From Actinomycetota bacterium (GTDB taxonomy: Bacteria > Actinomycetota > Actinomycetes > Streptosporangiales > Streptosporangiaceae): a stretch of 64,000 bases of DNA. Each line of letters begins with the position of its first letter. The first letter of the stretch is position 1. Shown here piece by piece: positions 33,015 to 41,731 of the stretch. The notes beneath the pieces were generated by a model that did not search any database, was not told the origin of the DNA, and worked only from the letters and a program-made list of their open reading frames with translations. Position numbers and translations under genes: made by a program. The stretch covers positions 1 to 64,000 of the forward strand of contig PMSU01000020.1 of the NCBI GenBank assembly GCA_003168255.1. Reading direction: 5' to 3'.

Positions 33015-34283
33015 TCAGCGGTCGATCAGCACGAGCTCGGGGTCCTGGCAGAGCTGTCCCGACGCGGTCGCGATGCGCTGCGGGCAGGCAGTGAGAAGCA
33101 CCGTGGCGTTATCGGGATCCGCGCTGCCGCCGATACCGGACAGGTCCACGAAGTAGTGCGGCCAGGGCAGCGGCCGGGTGGTCCAGATCACCCGCTGGCT
33201 GGTCACGTCATATCCCCACGCTTCGCCGAGCGGCCCGAGGTCGAGCCCGAGCGCCACGCCATTGCGCACCCCGTACACCCCGCCGGAGTCCGCGCCGTTG
33301 ACCCCGGTCACCCTGGCCTGCGTCCGCCCGGTCCACGGCTGTACGCCGGTCAGGGTGCTGCCGACGGTGAGATAGAACAGCCCCGCTGTCACGTCCACGC
33401 TCTCCGGCACCGCGCCAGCCCGCCGCCACAGAAACTGCCCTGTCGTGCCGCTGTAGGCACTGACCCCCTGCGCACCGGAAAACAGGACGACATCGCGCAG
33501 CACCGCGCTAAGCCTGCCGTTGAACGAGCCGCCGGACGGACGGACGATCTGCTCAGCCCCGGTCCGCAGACTGATCTTGCGAAGCGCCGTCACCGGCCCG
33601 GTTCCCAGGTATCCGCCCGCGGCCTGCGCCACATACACGTGGCCGCTGTCGGACCGCCAGTCCTGGCTGGCGTGCCCGGTGGCGCGCGACCAGCTGACCC
33701 GTCCGGTCGCGTTGTCGTAGCTGGTGACCGCCGTAGACCCGACTACCACCGTGTTCCGGGTGTCCGCGGCTATGGCTCCGCCGAACGGCGCTGCCGGATA
33801 GGAGTGCAGTTGCCGCCCGGCACCCGCGGTGAGGATCACGGTGCGCTGGCTGCTGCTGGCGGCATCCAGTTCCGGCCCGCGGGCCACCCCGACCGTGACG
33901 ACGCCAGGCCAGACCCGGACCGACACGATCTGCGAACCGGCCGGGAAGCCGGTCAGCTCCTTCGCCCAGAGCGGGTCTCCGGAGCGCGCGCTATAGGCGT
34001 ACACGGTCATGTCGAAACCGATGGCCGCCACGTCGCGGCCTGCCGCCGCATACGCCTGCCCGCCACCGCCCTGCGCGGCCCGAACGGTACCAAGAACGTC
34101 GCTTGTCGCGGTCCAGGATCCGGGTAGCGGGCGGACCCAGCGCACGATGCCAGCCGCCCCGCAGCGCGAGGCGGTGCAGCCAGAAGAGGAAGAGCCGGAT
34201 GCCTGACCTGGGGTAAACGCGACCGCGACGAGCGCACCTGCGAGCACGCCGCGGCGCAGCCAGCCGTGCCATCCGCGCGCCAC
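33015..34283 (-). CDS. Secreted PQQ-like beta-propeller protein
   Basis: A 422-residue exported protein: signal peptide to about residue 28 (GWLRRGVLAGALVAVAFTPGQASG), a Ser/Cys-containing linker, then repeating four-strand blades with the PQQ-like pattern (e.g. 'VYAYSARSGDPLWAKEL', 'TSYDNATGRVSWSRATG', 'SAYSGTTGQFLWRRAG', 'WGYDVTSQRVIWTTRP'). There is no lipobox and no enzyme motif; such proteins act as scaffolds or sensors at the cell surface. The propeller probably has seven or eight blades. No partner is evident next to it. Confidence 0.8.
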   Translation of the reverse strand: MARGWHGWLRRGVLAGALVAVAFTPGQASGSSSSGCTASRCGAAGIVRWVRPLPGSWTATSDVLGTVRAAQGGGGQAYAAAGRDVAAIGFDMTVYAYSARSGDPLWAKELTGFPAGSQIVSVRVWPGVVTVGVARGPELDAASSSQRTVILTAGAGRQLHSYPAAPFGGAIAADTRNTVVVGSTAVTSYDNATGRVSWSRATGHASQDWRSDSGHVYVAQAAGGYLGTGPVTALRKISLRTGAEQIVRPSGGSFNGRLSAVLRDVVLFSGAQGVSAYSGTTGQFLWRRAGAVPESVDVTAGLFYLTVGSTLTGVQPWTGRTQARVTGVNGADSGGVYGVRNGVALGLDLGPLGEAWGYDVTSQRVIWTTRPLPWPHYFVDLSGIGGSADPDNATVLLTACPQRIATASGQLCQDPELVLIDR

Positions 34284-34510
34284 AGCTACGCCTCCGATTG
34301 GGGACCCTGCGCCCTGGGTGCCCTTGCTGCCCCTGGTTCTCGTCAGGCCCTCCAGTGATCCGGCCGACGACCTCTTCCCCTTAAAGATATTGCCAAACGC
34401 GCCGCCCCGTCACGCCGACAGGAGTGAAAGCGGATGTCTCGCGTGGCGGCACGCCCGCGCCCGGTAGCGTTGTCCTGGCCGCGCGCGCGGCCCAGCCGCG
34501 AGGAGGAAAG

Positions 34511-35047
34511 ATGTCAGAGCGGGCACCGCTGCCCTACGACTTCCATCCAGATGTCCCGTCCTTCACCGTCGAGAGCGACGACGTCACGCATGGCGAGCAG
34601 ATGAGCCAAGCGCAGGTGTTCAACAGCTTCGGCATGACCGGGCAGAACCTCTCGCCACACCTGCGGTGGTCCGGCTTTCCGGCGGAGACCAAGGGGTTCG
34701 CGATCACCTGCTTCGACCCGGACGCCCCGACCGGGTCCGGCTTCTGGCACTGGGTCGTGCTTGGCCTGCCGGCCTCGGTCACCGAGCTGCCGGCCGGCGC
34801 GGCGGGCAGCGGGAACCCGGACCTGCCCGGTGGCGCGTTCTGCGTCCGAAATGACTACGGGGCCAAGGACTTCGGCGGTGCCGCTCCGCCGCAAGGCGAC
34901 CCGGCGCATAGGTACGTATTCGCCGTGCACGCGCTCGACACGCATGACCTCGGTGTCGACTCCGACATCTCACCCGCGGTGGCCGGGTTCAACCTCAGGT
35001 TCCACACGATCGCCCGCGGGCTGCTCGTCCCCGTTTACGGTCACTGA
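34511..35047 (+). CDS. YbhB/YbcL-family PEBP protein
   Basis: A 178-residue phosphatidylethanolamine-binding-protein homologue with the ligand-pocket motifs '[20 protein letters not shown]' and '[22 protein letters not shown]'. No signal peptide, so it is cytoplasmic. Bacterial members are sometimes annotated as Raf-kinase-inhibitor-like, but their role is not known. ATG 34511 has a strong AGGAGG site; the earlier start in the ORF track is not supported. Confidence 0.92.
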   Translation: MSERAPLPYDFHPDVPSFTVESDDVTHGEQMSQAQVFNSFGMTGQNLSPHLRWSGFPAETKGFAITCFDPDAPTGSGFWHWVVLGLPASVTELPAGAAGSGNPDLPGGAFCVRNDYGAKDFGGAAPPQGDPAHRYVFAVHALDTHDLGVDSDISPAVAGFNLRFHTIARGLLVPVYGH

Positions 35048-35122
35048 GCGGCTTGGTGCCGCCGCCCGGGGGCAGCGCCGGCCCGGAGCCGATGCCGGGT
35101 GCGGTCGCCTGACCAGCCACAG

Positions 35123-36250
35123 TCAGAGCGTGCCGACGCGCTCGCCGCAGTGGCTCGCGTCGTAGCCGGGCAGGCTGTCGAGCTGCGCATGCAGCCACGG
35201 CGATGACAGCACCCTGACCATGCTCTGCACCTCGCGGGAATCGGCTACGGCGCGCGGTATGACCAGATCGAAACGCTCGTCGGCGAGCGGCACGAAGGGC
35301 AGGCCGTAGGCGAGGGCGGCCGGCTCGGCGGAGACGCCGGCCTCGGCCAGCCCGGCCGCGATCGCCGACGCCACCTGGAGGTGGCCGCCGACCCTGGTGT
35401 CATAGCCGGGCAGCGCGGCAGGCTCAAGGCCGAGCCTGAGCAGTTCCCTGTCAAGCACCTGTCTCGCCTCCGAGCCGGCCTCCCTGTTGACCACGCGCAG
35501 GCCGAGCCGGGCCAGGTCGCCTACGCCCGACACGTCACCGGCCAGCCGGGGCGCGAGCGCGAGTCCTTCCCGCCAGGCAGAGAATCCGACGATCTCCGCA
35601 CCCTGGCCGCCGAGCAGCCCGCTGACCTGTCCGGTGTTGTACTCTCCGCTCGGGTCGCGCAGGTGCGCGCCTGCCGCATGCACCAGGCCGTCGGCGGCCA
35701 GCCTGAGCGCCTGCTCGCTCCCGCATGGCCACCAGGCGAAGGCGACGGGCGGGTCCAGCAGCGCCAGCGGGGTCTCGAGCAGCGGCAGCGCCGGATCGCA
35801 GCCCGCCACCACCAGGGTGGGGCGCGGCGGCCCGATCGGCCGCACCGAGCCTGTCCGCCGGCCGACCAGGCCGCCGGCCGGCAGGAAACCCGCGCGCGTC
35901 GCCGTGTCGCCGGCTAGCGGCAGGGCGACCAGGCCCTCTCCCACCGGCGCAAGCGTGACCCTGGCGCCGGCGGCGCCGAGCCTGGCCAGCGAGCGGGCCT
36001 CGACCTCGGCGGGAGGATCCCCGGGGCCGAACACCTCCTCGACCGTCATGCCGAGCGCCTGGGCGAGCGCGAAGGCGACCCGCAGCGACGGGTCGGAGTT
36101 GCCGGATTCGACCGCGGAGACGGCCTGCCTCGACACGTCCGCCATCCCGGCAAGCTGCTGCTGCGAGAAGCCGCGGGCCTGGCGGGCGAGCCTGAGCCGC
36201 ATTCCGCCGCCCAAGGTCACCCGCACACCGCCGCCCGAAGTCCTGCCCAT
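35123..36250 (-). CDS. XRE-family regulator with periplasmic-binding-like sensor domain (oxyanion response)
   Basis: A 375-residue one-component regulator. N-terminal HTH of the XRE type ('LRLARQARGFSQQQLAGMADVSRQAVSAVESGNSDPSLRVAFALAQALG', with EEVF after it) and a C-terminal PBP-like domain (about 115-370) with 'GYDTRVGGHLQVASAIAAGLAEAGV' and 'DLVIPRAVADSREVQSMVRVL', the pattern seen in molybdate-type binding domains fused to HTH proteins. It follows the tungstate/molybdate ATPase gene by 40 bases on the same strand and very likely controls that operon in response to the cytoplasmic oxyanion (inference). Confidence 0.88.
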   Translation of the reverse strand: MGRTSGGGVRVTLGGGMRLRLARQARGFSQQQLAGMADVSRQAVSAVESGNSDPSLRVAFALAQALGMTVEEVFGPGDPPAEVEARSLARLGAAGARVTLAPVGEGLVALPLAGDTATRAGFLPAGGLVGRRTGSVRPIGPPRPTLVVAGCDPALPLLETPLALLDPPVAFAWWPCGSEQALRLAADGLVHAAGAHLRDPSGEYNTGQVSGLLGGQGAEIVGFSAWREGLALAPRLAGDVSGVGDLARLGLRVVNREAGSEARQVLDRELLRLGLEPAALPGYDTRVGGHLQVASAIAAGLAEAGVSAEPAALAYGLPFVPLADERFDLVIPRAVADSREVQSMVRVLSSPWLHAQLDSLPGYDASHCGERVGTL

Positions 36251-36290
36251 CCCACCCCCGTGGTCGCTGTCGCACCGGCTTGTCCGCCTG

Positions 36291-37352
36291 TCATGCGCTC
36301 ACCTGCTCTGGCCAGGCCTGACTTTGGTCTCCGGCCGCGACCGGCAGCTCGGCCCCATCGGGACCGAAACATGGCGGCGCCAGCGCGGTCACCACCAACT
36401 GCCCGCCTTCCGCCACCGGGCGCTCGGGCAGCCGGCAGATGACCACCGCCTGCCCTACCCGGAGGCCGACCTCCCAGCCAGCCCCGGCTGGCAGGCAAGC
36501 GGTCACCGTCCCGGCGAGGACGACGCCACGTTCCGGATGCGCACCCGTGATCACCCGGTCTGGATGCACCCCGGCCACCGTATGCCCCGGCCCGGCGCCG
36601 GCGGCGCCAGCCTTGCCGCCGCTTCGCGTGCTCCGGACTTGGACGAAGCCGAGGTATCCGACCAGCTCGGCAACCCGCCGCGAGGCCGGCCGCAGCACCA
36701 CGTCATGGGGTGTCCCGATCTGTAGCAGGCCACCGCTGTCAAGCACCGCCAGCCGGTCGGCGAAGGCCTGCGCATCGGGGAGTTCGTGCGCCACCATGAT
36801 CGTCGGCACCCGGCGATCCTGCACCAGCCGGCCCACCAGGTCGGTGAGCGTCCGCCGCAGGGCGGCGTCCAGCCCGCTGTATGGCTCGTCGAGCAGCAGC
36901 GCGTCGCAGTCGGCCAGGAGCAGCCGCCCCAGCGCCACCCGGTGCGCTTGCCCGCCCGACAGCCGGGCGGGCATGGCCGACAGCAGGCCGCCGATCTCCA
37001 GCATGTCGGCGAGCTCGGTCAGCTCGGAGCCACCAGGGACCGCCGTCGGCGCGTAGCCGAGGTTGCCGCGCACCGACAGGTGCGGGAAAAGGCCCGGATC
37101 CTGACGCAGCAGGCCGACCCGGCGCTGCCAGGCCGGCACCGCCCGCACTGGCGGCGCCGTCGAGGTCAGCACCCGCCCGTTAAGGATGATCTGACCATGC
37201 CGCAACGGCACCAGCCCGGCGATGGCCTCCAGCAGCGTGGTCTTCCCGGCGCCGGAGGGGCCGAATAGGGCCAGCCGCTCCCCCGGCGCGACCGACACGG
37301 CGACGTGCACGGTGAAATCCCTGCGGTCAACCTCGACGTCGGCGTCCAGCAC
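36291..37352 (-). CDS. Molybdate/tungstate ABC transporter ATP-binding protein
   Basis: A 353-residue ATPase: Walker A GPSGAGKTT near residue 33, Q-loop 'LLRQDPGLFPHLSV', signature LSGGQAHRVALGR, Walker B 'DALLLDEPYSGLD', switch His in 'IMVAHELPDA'. The last ~110 residues form a TOBE domain that can bind the oxyanion and inhibit transport. Its start lies inside the end of the permease gene (26-base overlap), so the two are coupled. The closest family is ModC/WtpC. Confidence 0.9.
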   Translation of the reverse strand: MLDADVEVDRRDFTVHVAVSVAPGERLALFGPSGAGKTTLLEAIAGLVPLRHGQIILNGRVLTSTAPPVRAVPAWQRRVGLLRQDPGLFPHLSVRGNLGYAPTAVPGGSELTELADMLEIGGLLSAMPARLSGGQAHRVALGRLLLADCDALLLDEPYSGLDAALRRTLTDLVGRLVQDRRVPTIMVAHELPDAQAFADRLAVLDSGGLLQIGTPHDVVLRPASRRVAELVGYLGFVQVRSTRSGGKAGAAGAGPGHTVAGVHPDRVITGAHPERGVVLAGTVTACLPAGAGWEVGLRVGQAVVICRLPERPVAEGGQLVVTALAPPCFGPDGAELPVAAGDQSQAWPEQVSA

Positions 37353-38226
37353 GGGCGCTCCAGGTGTAGGCGGCCAGCGGCAGCGGTAGTGCGACCACCA
37401 GCAGGACCAGGGCGAACGGCAGCGCGGAGGCTAGGCCGGTCTCCTGTAGCGTCGTATAGATCTGCAACGGTATCCCGAACGGGTGGTAGGCGATGATGAT
37501 GACCGCCCCAAAGGCTCCCATCGCCCTGGCCCAGGCGACAGCAAGGGACATGGCCAGGCCGGGCGCGGCCAGCGGCAAGGTCACCCGGCGGAACACCCGC
37601 CGCGGCCTGTCGCCCAGCAGCCCGGCCTGCTGTTCCAGCCGCGGATCGACGCTGCCGAAGGCCGATTGCGCGCCGAGCACGTAATACGGAGCCGACTCGT
37701 ACACCTCGGCGATGACCAGGGCGAGGAAGGTGTTGGTCGCCGACTGGTGCACGTCGTTCAGCAGTTGCCCGATCGGCGTGTACGGCCCGACCATGAAGAC
37801 CAGCAGCAGGCCGATCACCAGCGGCGGCAGCAGCAGGCTACAGAGCACCCCCGCCTCCCAGACCCGCGGGAACGGGAGCCTGCCGCGCGCTAGCATCCAG
37901 GCCAGCGGCGTGCCGAGCAGAACCAGCACGCCCAGGGTTACCGCCCCTGACTCGATCGAGACGAGAAGCGGGTCGAGTGCGCCCGGCGCCGTCAGCGAGC
38001 TCACGATGGCGCCGCGGGACAAGTGCATGAGCAGGGCGATCACCGGCCCTAGCAGGGCGATCCAGATCACGCCTGCCCCGGCAACGGACACAAACCCCGA
38101 CAGGGAACCGATCGTCCGCAGGCCTGCCTTCGCCCGGCCCGGCCCCCGCCGACCGGGCTGTCCGGGAGGTTCATCCCCCCGGACAGCGCCGCCGGAAGCT
38201 GCCGCCGGGCTAGCTGCCCAGCTCAC
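37327..38226 (-). CDS. Molybdate/tungstate ABC transporter permease
   Basis: A 299-residue permease with about six membrane helices and the EAA-like loop 'QQAGLLGDRPRRVFRRVTLPL' that contacts the ATPase. The motif 'SAPYYVLGAQSAFGSVDPRLE' is typical of ModB/WtpB/CysT-type oxyanion permeases. A Gly/Arg/Pro-rich N-terminal extension of ~45 residues precedes the first helix. The start overlaps the end of the binding-protein gene by 17 bases. Confidence 0.9.
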   Translation of the reverse strand: MSWAASPAAASGGAVRGDEPPGQPGRRGPGRAKAGLRTIGSLSGFVSVAGAGVIWIALLGPVIALLMHLSRGAIVSSLTAPGALDPLLVSIESGAVTLGVLVLLGTPLAWMLARGRLPFPRVWEAGVLCSLLLPPLVIGLLLVFMVGPYTPIGQLLNDVHQSATNTFLALVIAEVYESAPYYVLGAQSAFGSVDPRLEQQAGLLGDRPRRVFRRVTLPLAAPGLAMSLAVAWARAMGAFGAVIIIAYHPFGIPLQIYTTLQETGLASALPFALVLLVVALPLPLAAYTWSARAGRRRRG

Positions 38227-39214
38227 TACTTATCGCGGAGGGGACCCCGCTGCCGACCGCCGTGGTCGGCAGTAGCGTGAATCCTCCCGTCTTGTACAGG
38301 GCCAGGCCCGTCGTCGAGAGCGTGTACTTGACGAACGCGATCGCGGCCGCGGTGGGCTTGCCGACGATGGTGATGTCGATCACCTGCGGCGAGCCGGACT
38401 TCATCACGCCGCCGGTGATCGTGATGGTTGCCTTGGCGTACTGCGCGGCGTCCGCGGCACTGCCGAGGTTGATGGCGGTCGGCAGCGGGATGTAAGGCAG
38501 GTGCAGCTCGATCGCCTGGGTGATGAACGCGCTGGAGGCGTCGAGCTGGCCCGATTGCAGTGTCGAGTCCAGCGTGGCCTCGTTATAGATCTGAGACGAC
38601 GACGTCGAGGCCAGCGGGCCACCGAGGATCTTCGTGACCGTGTTGCTCGGCAGGTGGTAATTGGACTGGGCGAGTTCGAGCATGTAGATGAAATCCCGGC
38701 CCTGCGGGTCGATGTTGGGGTCAGTGCGGCCGAGCTTGAAGCCAGGCGTCTCCATCAGGGTGAAGAGGTCCTTCAGCGGCTCCTTTCCGCTGGCAATGGC
38801 TGCGAACTGGCTGGCGTACTTGCTCTTGGGGTTATAAGCCACCACCATCGAGGTTCCCGCGTAGGGGACATACCACTTGGTGTACTTGGGCTCCAGCGGC
38901 GTGATGTTGTCGGAGCCGACGCTCTCGAAGACGTTCGGGTGAGTCTCGCCGGAGGCGATGTCCGCCTCCAGATCACCGGAGGCCCCGGCCATGCCGGTGT
39001 ACTTGTAGCCCTCGGCCTTCGTGAAGGCCGGAGCGTTGACATGCTCGTTGAGGTACTCAAGCGAGGACGCGTAGGCGACGCTAACCGTGCCTGTCGGCTT
39101 CTTGCTGCTGCTGCTCGGTGAGGAGCTGCCGCAGCCGGCCGCGGCGACCGCGATGCATGTGATTCCCAGCAGGGCGCCCAGCCGGACGCCGCTCTTTGCG
39201 TTAAGAACAATCAT
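38210..39214 (-). CDS. Tungstate/molybdate-binding lipoprotein (WtpA-like)
   Basis: A 334-residue binding protein, first gene of the operon binding protein, permease, ATPase, regulator. Signal peptide with lipobox AAAGC near residue 27 and a Ser-rich linker. The motif 'GRTDPNIDPQGRDFIYMLELAQ' matches the DPNxDP segment of the WtpA/ModA group, whose members bind tungstate or molybdate with high affinity; residues that separate W from Mo cannot be judged here. ATG 39214 is preferred to the track start at 39250 because the lipoprotein signal begins there. Palindromes upstream (39237-39297) may control expression. Confidence 0.88.
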   Translation of the reverse strand: MIVLNAKSGVRLGALLGITCIAVAAAGCGSSSPSSSSKKPTGTVSVAYASSLEYLNEHVNAPAFTKAEGYKYTGMAGASGDLEADIASGETHPNVFESVGSDNITPLEPKYTKWYVPYAGTSMVVAYNPKSKYASQFAAIASGKEPLKDLFTLMETPGFKLGRTDPNIDPQGRDFIYMLELAQSNYHLPSNTVTKILGGPLASTSSSQIYNEATLDSTLQSGQLDASSAFITQAIELHLPYIPLPTAINLGSAADAAQYAKATITITGGVMKSGSPQVIDITIVGKPTAAAIAFVKYTLSTTGLALYKTGGFTLLPTTAVGSGVPSAISSELGS

Positions 39215-39236
39215 TTGCCGAGAATAGCCATCCACA

Positions 39237-39297
39237 CTTGCGTGACGCAAGAAAACACGACGGTGTCTGCGGCCGCAGACCCGCGGGCGGCGGGTCT
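39237..39297 (-). promoter_or_regulatory. Palindrome and competing hairpins upstream of the oxyanion operon
   Basis: Three dyads crowd 61 bases upstream of the binding-protein gene: CTTGCGT-G-ACGCAAG (39237-39251), the perfect 16-base palindrome GTCTGCGGCCGCAGAC (39265-39280), and AGACCCGC-GGGCG-GCGGGTCT (39277-39297). The last two share four bases and cannot form together in RNA. The first is a fitting operator for the XRE-PBP regulator; the others may form an attenuator-like leader. Function is inference. Confidence 0.5.
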
Positions 39298-39484
39298 ACT
39301 AGATTTCCGGCCGACTTCATTGACATGCCGGGCCTCGGGGCGCGCGGCAGTCACGGTGATGGTTACGACTACACCTGGCTTGAAAGTGCTGCAACCATGA
39401 CAATCCGTAACAACTTGCCCAAAGACGGCCACCGGGCGGACCTGAGCAAGGACGACTGTCGGATGTCCGTGCCATGATCCGGTC

Positions 39485-39994
39485 ATGGCAGATGCACTAG
39501 ATGAGGAAAGGCGATGCCTGTTGCACTTCCTCGAATACCAGCGGGCTTGCGTGCTTTCCATCGTCGAGGGGCTCTCCGAGGAGGCGTGGCACAAGGCGGT
39601 TGTGCCGTCAGGCTGGACGCCAGCCGGTCTCGTCGAACACCTGGGCGGCGCGGAGCGGCACTGGTTTCAGCAGGTAGTGGCCGGCTCCGATCTCGACTTG
39701 CCCTGGGACGAGGGTCGGCCCGCATATGACCCGGAGGCGGCGTTCACCTGTGACCGGCCGGCGGCGGACGTCATCGCCTACTACCGCGAGCAATGCAAGC
39801 GCTCCGACGCGGTGCTGGCCGTGACGCCCATGTCAGCGTCGCCACTCGGGAAACACGACGACCCGGACATGTACGAAGTCCCAAGCGTGCGCTGGGTCGT
39901 GCTGCACATGATCGAGGAGACAGCCTCCCACTCCGGCCATCTCGACATCGCCCGCGAACTGCTCGACGGCCGGACCAACCTGGGTCTGCGCTAA
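39485..39994 (+). CDS. DinB-family (DUF664) protein
   Basis: A 169-residue four-helix DinB-type protein. Likely metal-binding His residues occur in 'LVEHLGGAERHWFQ' and in 'HMIEETASHSGHLDIARELLDG', the signature of DUF664. Related proteins are mycothiol- or bacillithiol-dependent transferases, others have no known activity. Its stop overlaps the start of the next gene (TAATG), so the two are coupled. Confidence 0.9.
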   Translation: MADALDEERRCLLHFLEYQRACVLSIVEGLSEEAWHKAVVPSGWTPAGLVEHLGGAERHWFQQVVAGSDLDLPWDEGRPAYDPEAAFTCDRPAADVIAYYREQCKRSDAVLAVTPMSASPLGKHDDPDMYEVPSVRWVVLHMIEETASHSGHLDIARELLDGRTNLGLR

Positions 39995-40806
39995 TGCGGA
40001 GCGGGTTCGTCCTTCCAGGGGGGACGGCCAACGAGCAGCTCGACCTGGCGGTTCTCGCCGAGCAGTCCGGCTGGGACGGCGTCTTCGTATGGGAGGCAGC
40101 CTACGGCATCGACGCCTGGGCACTGCTGTCCGCCATGGCCGTCGGTACCTCACGGATCAGGCTCGGCACCATGCTCACGCCGCTGCCTTGGCGACGACCG
40201 TGGAAGGTGGCGAGCCAGGTTGCGACCCTCGATCAACTCTCGGGCGGACGGGCGATCCTCGCGGTAGGGCTAGGCGCCTTGGATACCGAGCTGCCGTCGA
40301 CCGGCGAGATCACCGACCTGGCTGGCCGCGCGGAGTGCCTCGACGAGGGCATCGACCTGATCCGCGAGCTGTGGGCAGGACAAAGCAGCTATCACGGCAA
40401 GCACTACACCTACGAGACGGGACGGATGGATCTCGCGCAGGTAGCCACGCCAGTTCAGGAACGGATCCCCATCTGGGTAGTCGGTGCGTGGCCCAGGCCC
40501 AAGTCAATGCGCAGGGTCCTGCGCTGTGACGGGATCATTCCCCAGTACCAGCAGGAGGGGACGCCCGGCGACGCACATGACCTGAAGGCCTGGCTGGTCG
40601 AGCGCGGCGCCACCCCCGGACTTGATGTGATCTCGGAGGGCGAGACGCCAACCGGTGACCACGGCGCAGCCGCGGCAGCGGTCGCCCCGTGGGCGGAAGC
40701 GGGGTGCACATGGTGGCTGGAGACGCGCTGGGCGATGCCGCACCACGACCAGGAGCGACTGCGCCAGGTTCGAGAACGGCTGACCGCCGGCCCGCCGACA
40801 GGGTAA
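39994..40806 (+). CDS. LLM-class flavin-dependent oxidoreductase
   Basis: A 270-residue luciferase-like TIM barrel ('VFVWEAAYGIDAWALLSAMAVGTSRIRLGTMLTPLPWRRP', 'LDQLSGGRAILAVGLG', 'IPIWVVGAWPRPKSM'). These enzymes use F420 or FMN for diverse oxidations; the actinomycete setting makes F420 plausible. The ATG at 39994 overlaps the stop of the DinB gene; the earlier ORF start in the track reads through that gene in another frame. The C-terminal half is somewhat shorter than in full-length F420-dependent members (usually ~300). Confidence 0.9.
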   Translation: MRSGFVLPGGTANEQLDLAVLAEQSGWDGVFVWEAAYGIDAWALLSAMAVGTSRIRLGTMLTPLPWRRPWKVASQVATLDQLSGGRAILAVGLGALDTELPSTGEITDLAGRAECLDEGIDLIRELWAGQSSYHGKHYTYETGRMDLAQVATPVQERIPIWVVGAWPRPKSMRRVLRCDGIIPQYQQEGTPGDAHDLKAWLVERGATPGLDVISEGETPTGDHGAAAAAVAPWAEAGCTWWLETRWAMPHHDQERLRQVRERLTAGPPTG

Positions 40807-40958
40807 CTATGCACGGCATGCCCCCGGTCCTGACCCGGCTGTGGGTCAGGCTGTGGATGAGCCGGTGGAGAAATGACCAGTATCGGGGGATAACCCGGTC
40901 CGTTCTGTGGACGACATGTGGACAGCCAGAAAATCATGAGAATACTGGCCGGAAACCC

Positions 40959-40988
40959 TTGTGCCGTGCTGTCGGTAGGCAGTAAAAA
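40959..40988 (+). promoter_or_regulatory. Candidate promoter of structured RNA
   Basis: TTGTGC (40959-40964), an 18-base spacer and TAAAAA (40983-40988) lie just upstream of a run of hairpins and would start transcription near 40995. The -10 is AT-rich against a GC-rich background. Neither box is a perfect vegetative match. Confidence 0.4.
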
Positions 40989-40994
40989 TGCACT

Positions 40995-41190
40995 CACCAC
41001 CGGAAACGGTGACCAGGCCGGGGGCAACCCCGGAACACCGGAAAGGCCGGGAAACCGGCAGTTTAGGTGGGTCGCTGGCCCTGGTGACAGGTCGCGCAGT
41101 GCACCGCTGCCGGGCAACCAGCTTGCTGGTGCCGCGAGACTGGGCGGGGCCCCTCCATCTCATACATGGAGGGGTCCCGCCTTATTCTCT
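40995..41190 (+). ncRNA. Candidate structured noncoding RNA with tetraloop hairpins
   Basis: About 190 bases with no convincing reading frame contain a series of compact hairpins: CACCG-GAAA-CGGTG (40998-41011), CCGGGG-GCAA-CCCCGG (41018-41033), GCCGG-GAAA-CCGGC (41046-41059), CCTG-GTGA-CAGG (41080-41091), each with a GNRA loop; then GGC-A-ACCAG-CTTG-CTGGT-GCC (41113-41133) and a terminator hairpin at 41143-41181. Four GNRA loops in 95 bases, a promoter-like pair before and a terminator after point to a real RNA. The IS110 remnant downstream raises the option that it is a relic of an IS110 bridge RNA. A free-standing small RNA is equally possible. Confidence 0.5.
41143..41187 (+). terminator. 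Strong terminator-like hairpin
   Basis: GGCGGGGCCCCTCCAT and ATGGAGGGGTCCCGCC pair over 16 bp with one G-U, loop CTCATAC, followed by TTATTCT. It is the strongest simple hairpin in this region and closes the candidate RNA. On the opposite strand there is no T-run. Confidence 0.65.
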
Positions 41191-41429
41191 ATGTCCATTC
41201 TCCCCCGCCACAACGCCCCGTACTCACACCGACACGCGGGCAATAAATCAGGCGCAGTTCCTCCGTCACGCAGCCTGGCCATTGCAGTTAGCGTTCCCGG
41301 GTTTCTGATCTGGTACGCGGCGGCATTCGGCCGCAGTGCGGACTGCCACCGCCATCTGCCGGGCTGTTTTCACTGCGACCGCCGTCCCGGCCCCCAGACT
41401 GTTTCGACGACTGCCGTTCCGACCTCTCT

Positions 41430-41684
41430 GGGCTGCTAGGCGACGCCTGCAGCAGGCGCGGCAACCGCCGGCTCAAGAACGCAATGTCCCTCGCCGCCTT
41501 CGCGTCCCTGCGCGACCCATCCTCCAATGCCTTCTATGACCGCAAGCGGGCCGAGGGCAAACGCCGCAACGCCGCCCTGATCTGCCTGGCCCGCCGGCGC
41601 TGCGACGTCATCCTGGCCATGCTCCGCACCGGCCAGCCCTACCAGCCCGCCCGGCCAGGGATCGGCCTGGCCGAAGCAGCCTGA
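41430..41684 (+). pseudogene. IS110-family transposase, C-terminal remnant
   Basis: The frame reads 'GNRRLKNAM', 'LAAFASLRDPSSNAFYDRK', 'GKRRNAALICLARRRCDVI' and 'LAMLRTGQPYQP', which is the conserved end of IS110 transposases (the Tnp_20 domain). Only about 80 residues remain; the DEDD N-terminal domain and the catalytic Ser region are absent upstream. No clear element ends were found. The 41182-41429 stretch before it holds no recognisable gene. Confidence 0.75.
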
Positions 41685-41731
41685 CCGGCCTGAGCCAGGC
41701 CGCGGCAGCGTTCCTGGGAAATACTGCGCTC

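Noticed and set aside
34424-34510. Extended N-terminus of the PEBP protein
   Set aside because: Strong AGGAGG just before ATG 34511 and family length favour the shorter protein.
40455-41117. 220-residue minus-strand ORF and 40918-41439 plus ORF
   Set aside because: Low-complexity products without homology patterns; the region has strong RNA hairpins instead.
41070-41140. SAM-I riboswitch core resemblance (GGCCC...GGCAACC...GGTGCC)
   Set aside because: Only the GGCAACC/GGTGCC pair agrees; spacing and other helices differ, and no methionine or SAM gene lies downstream.
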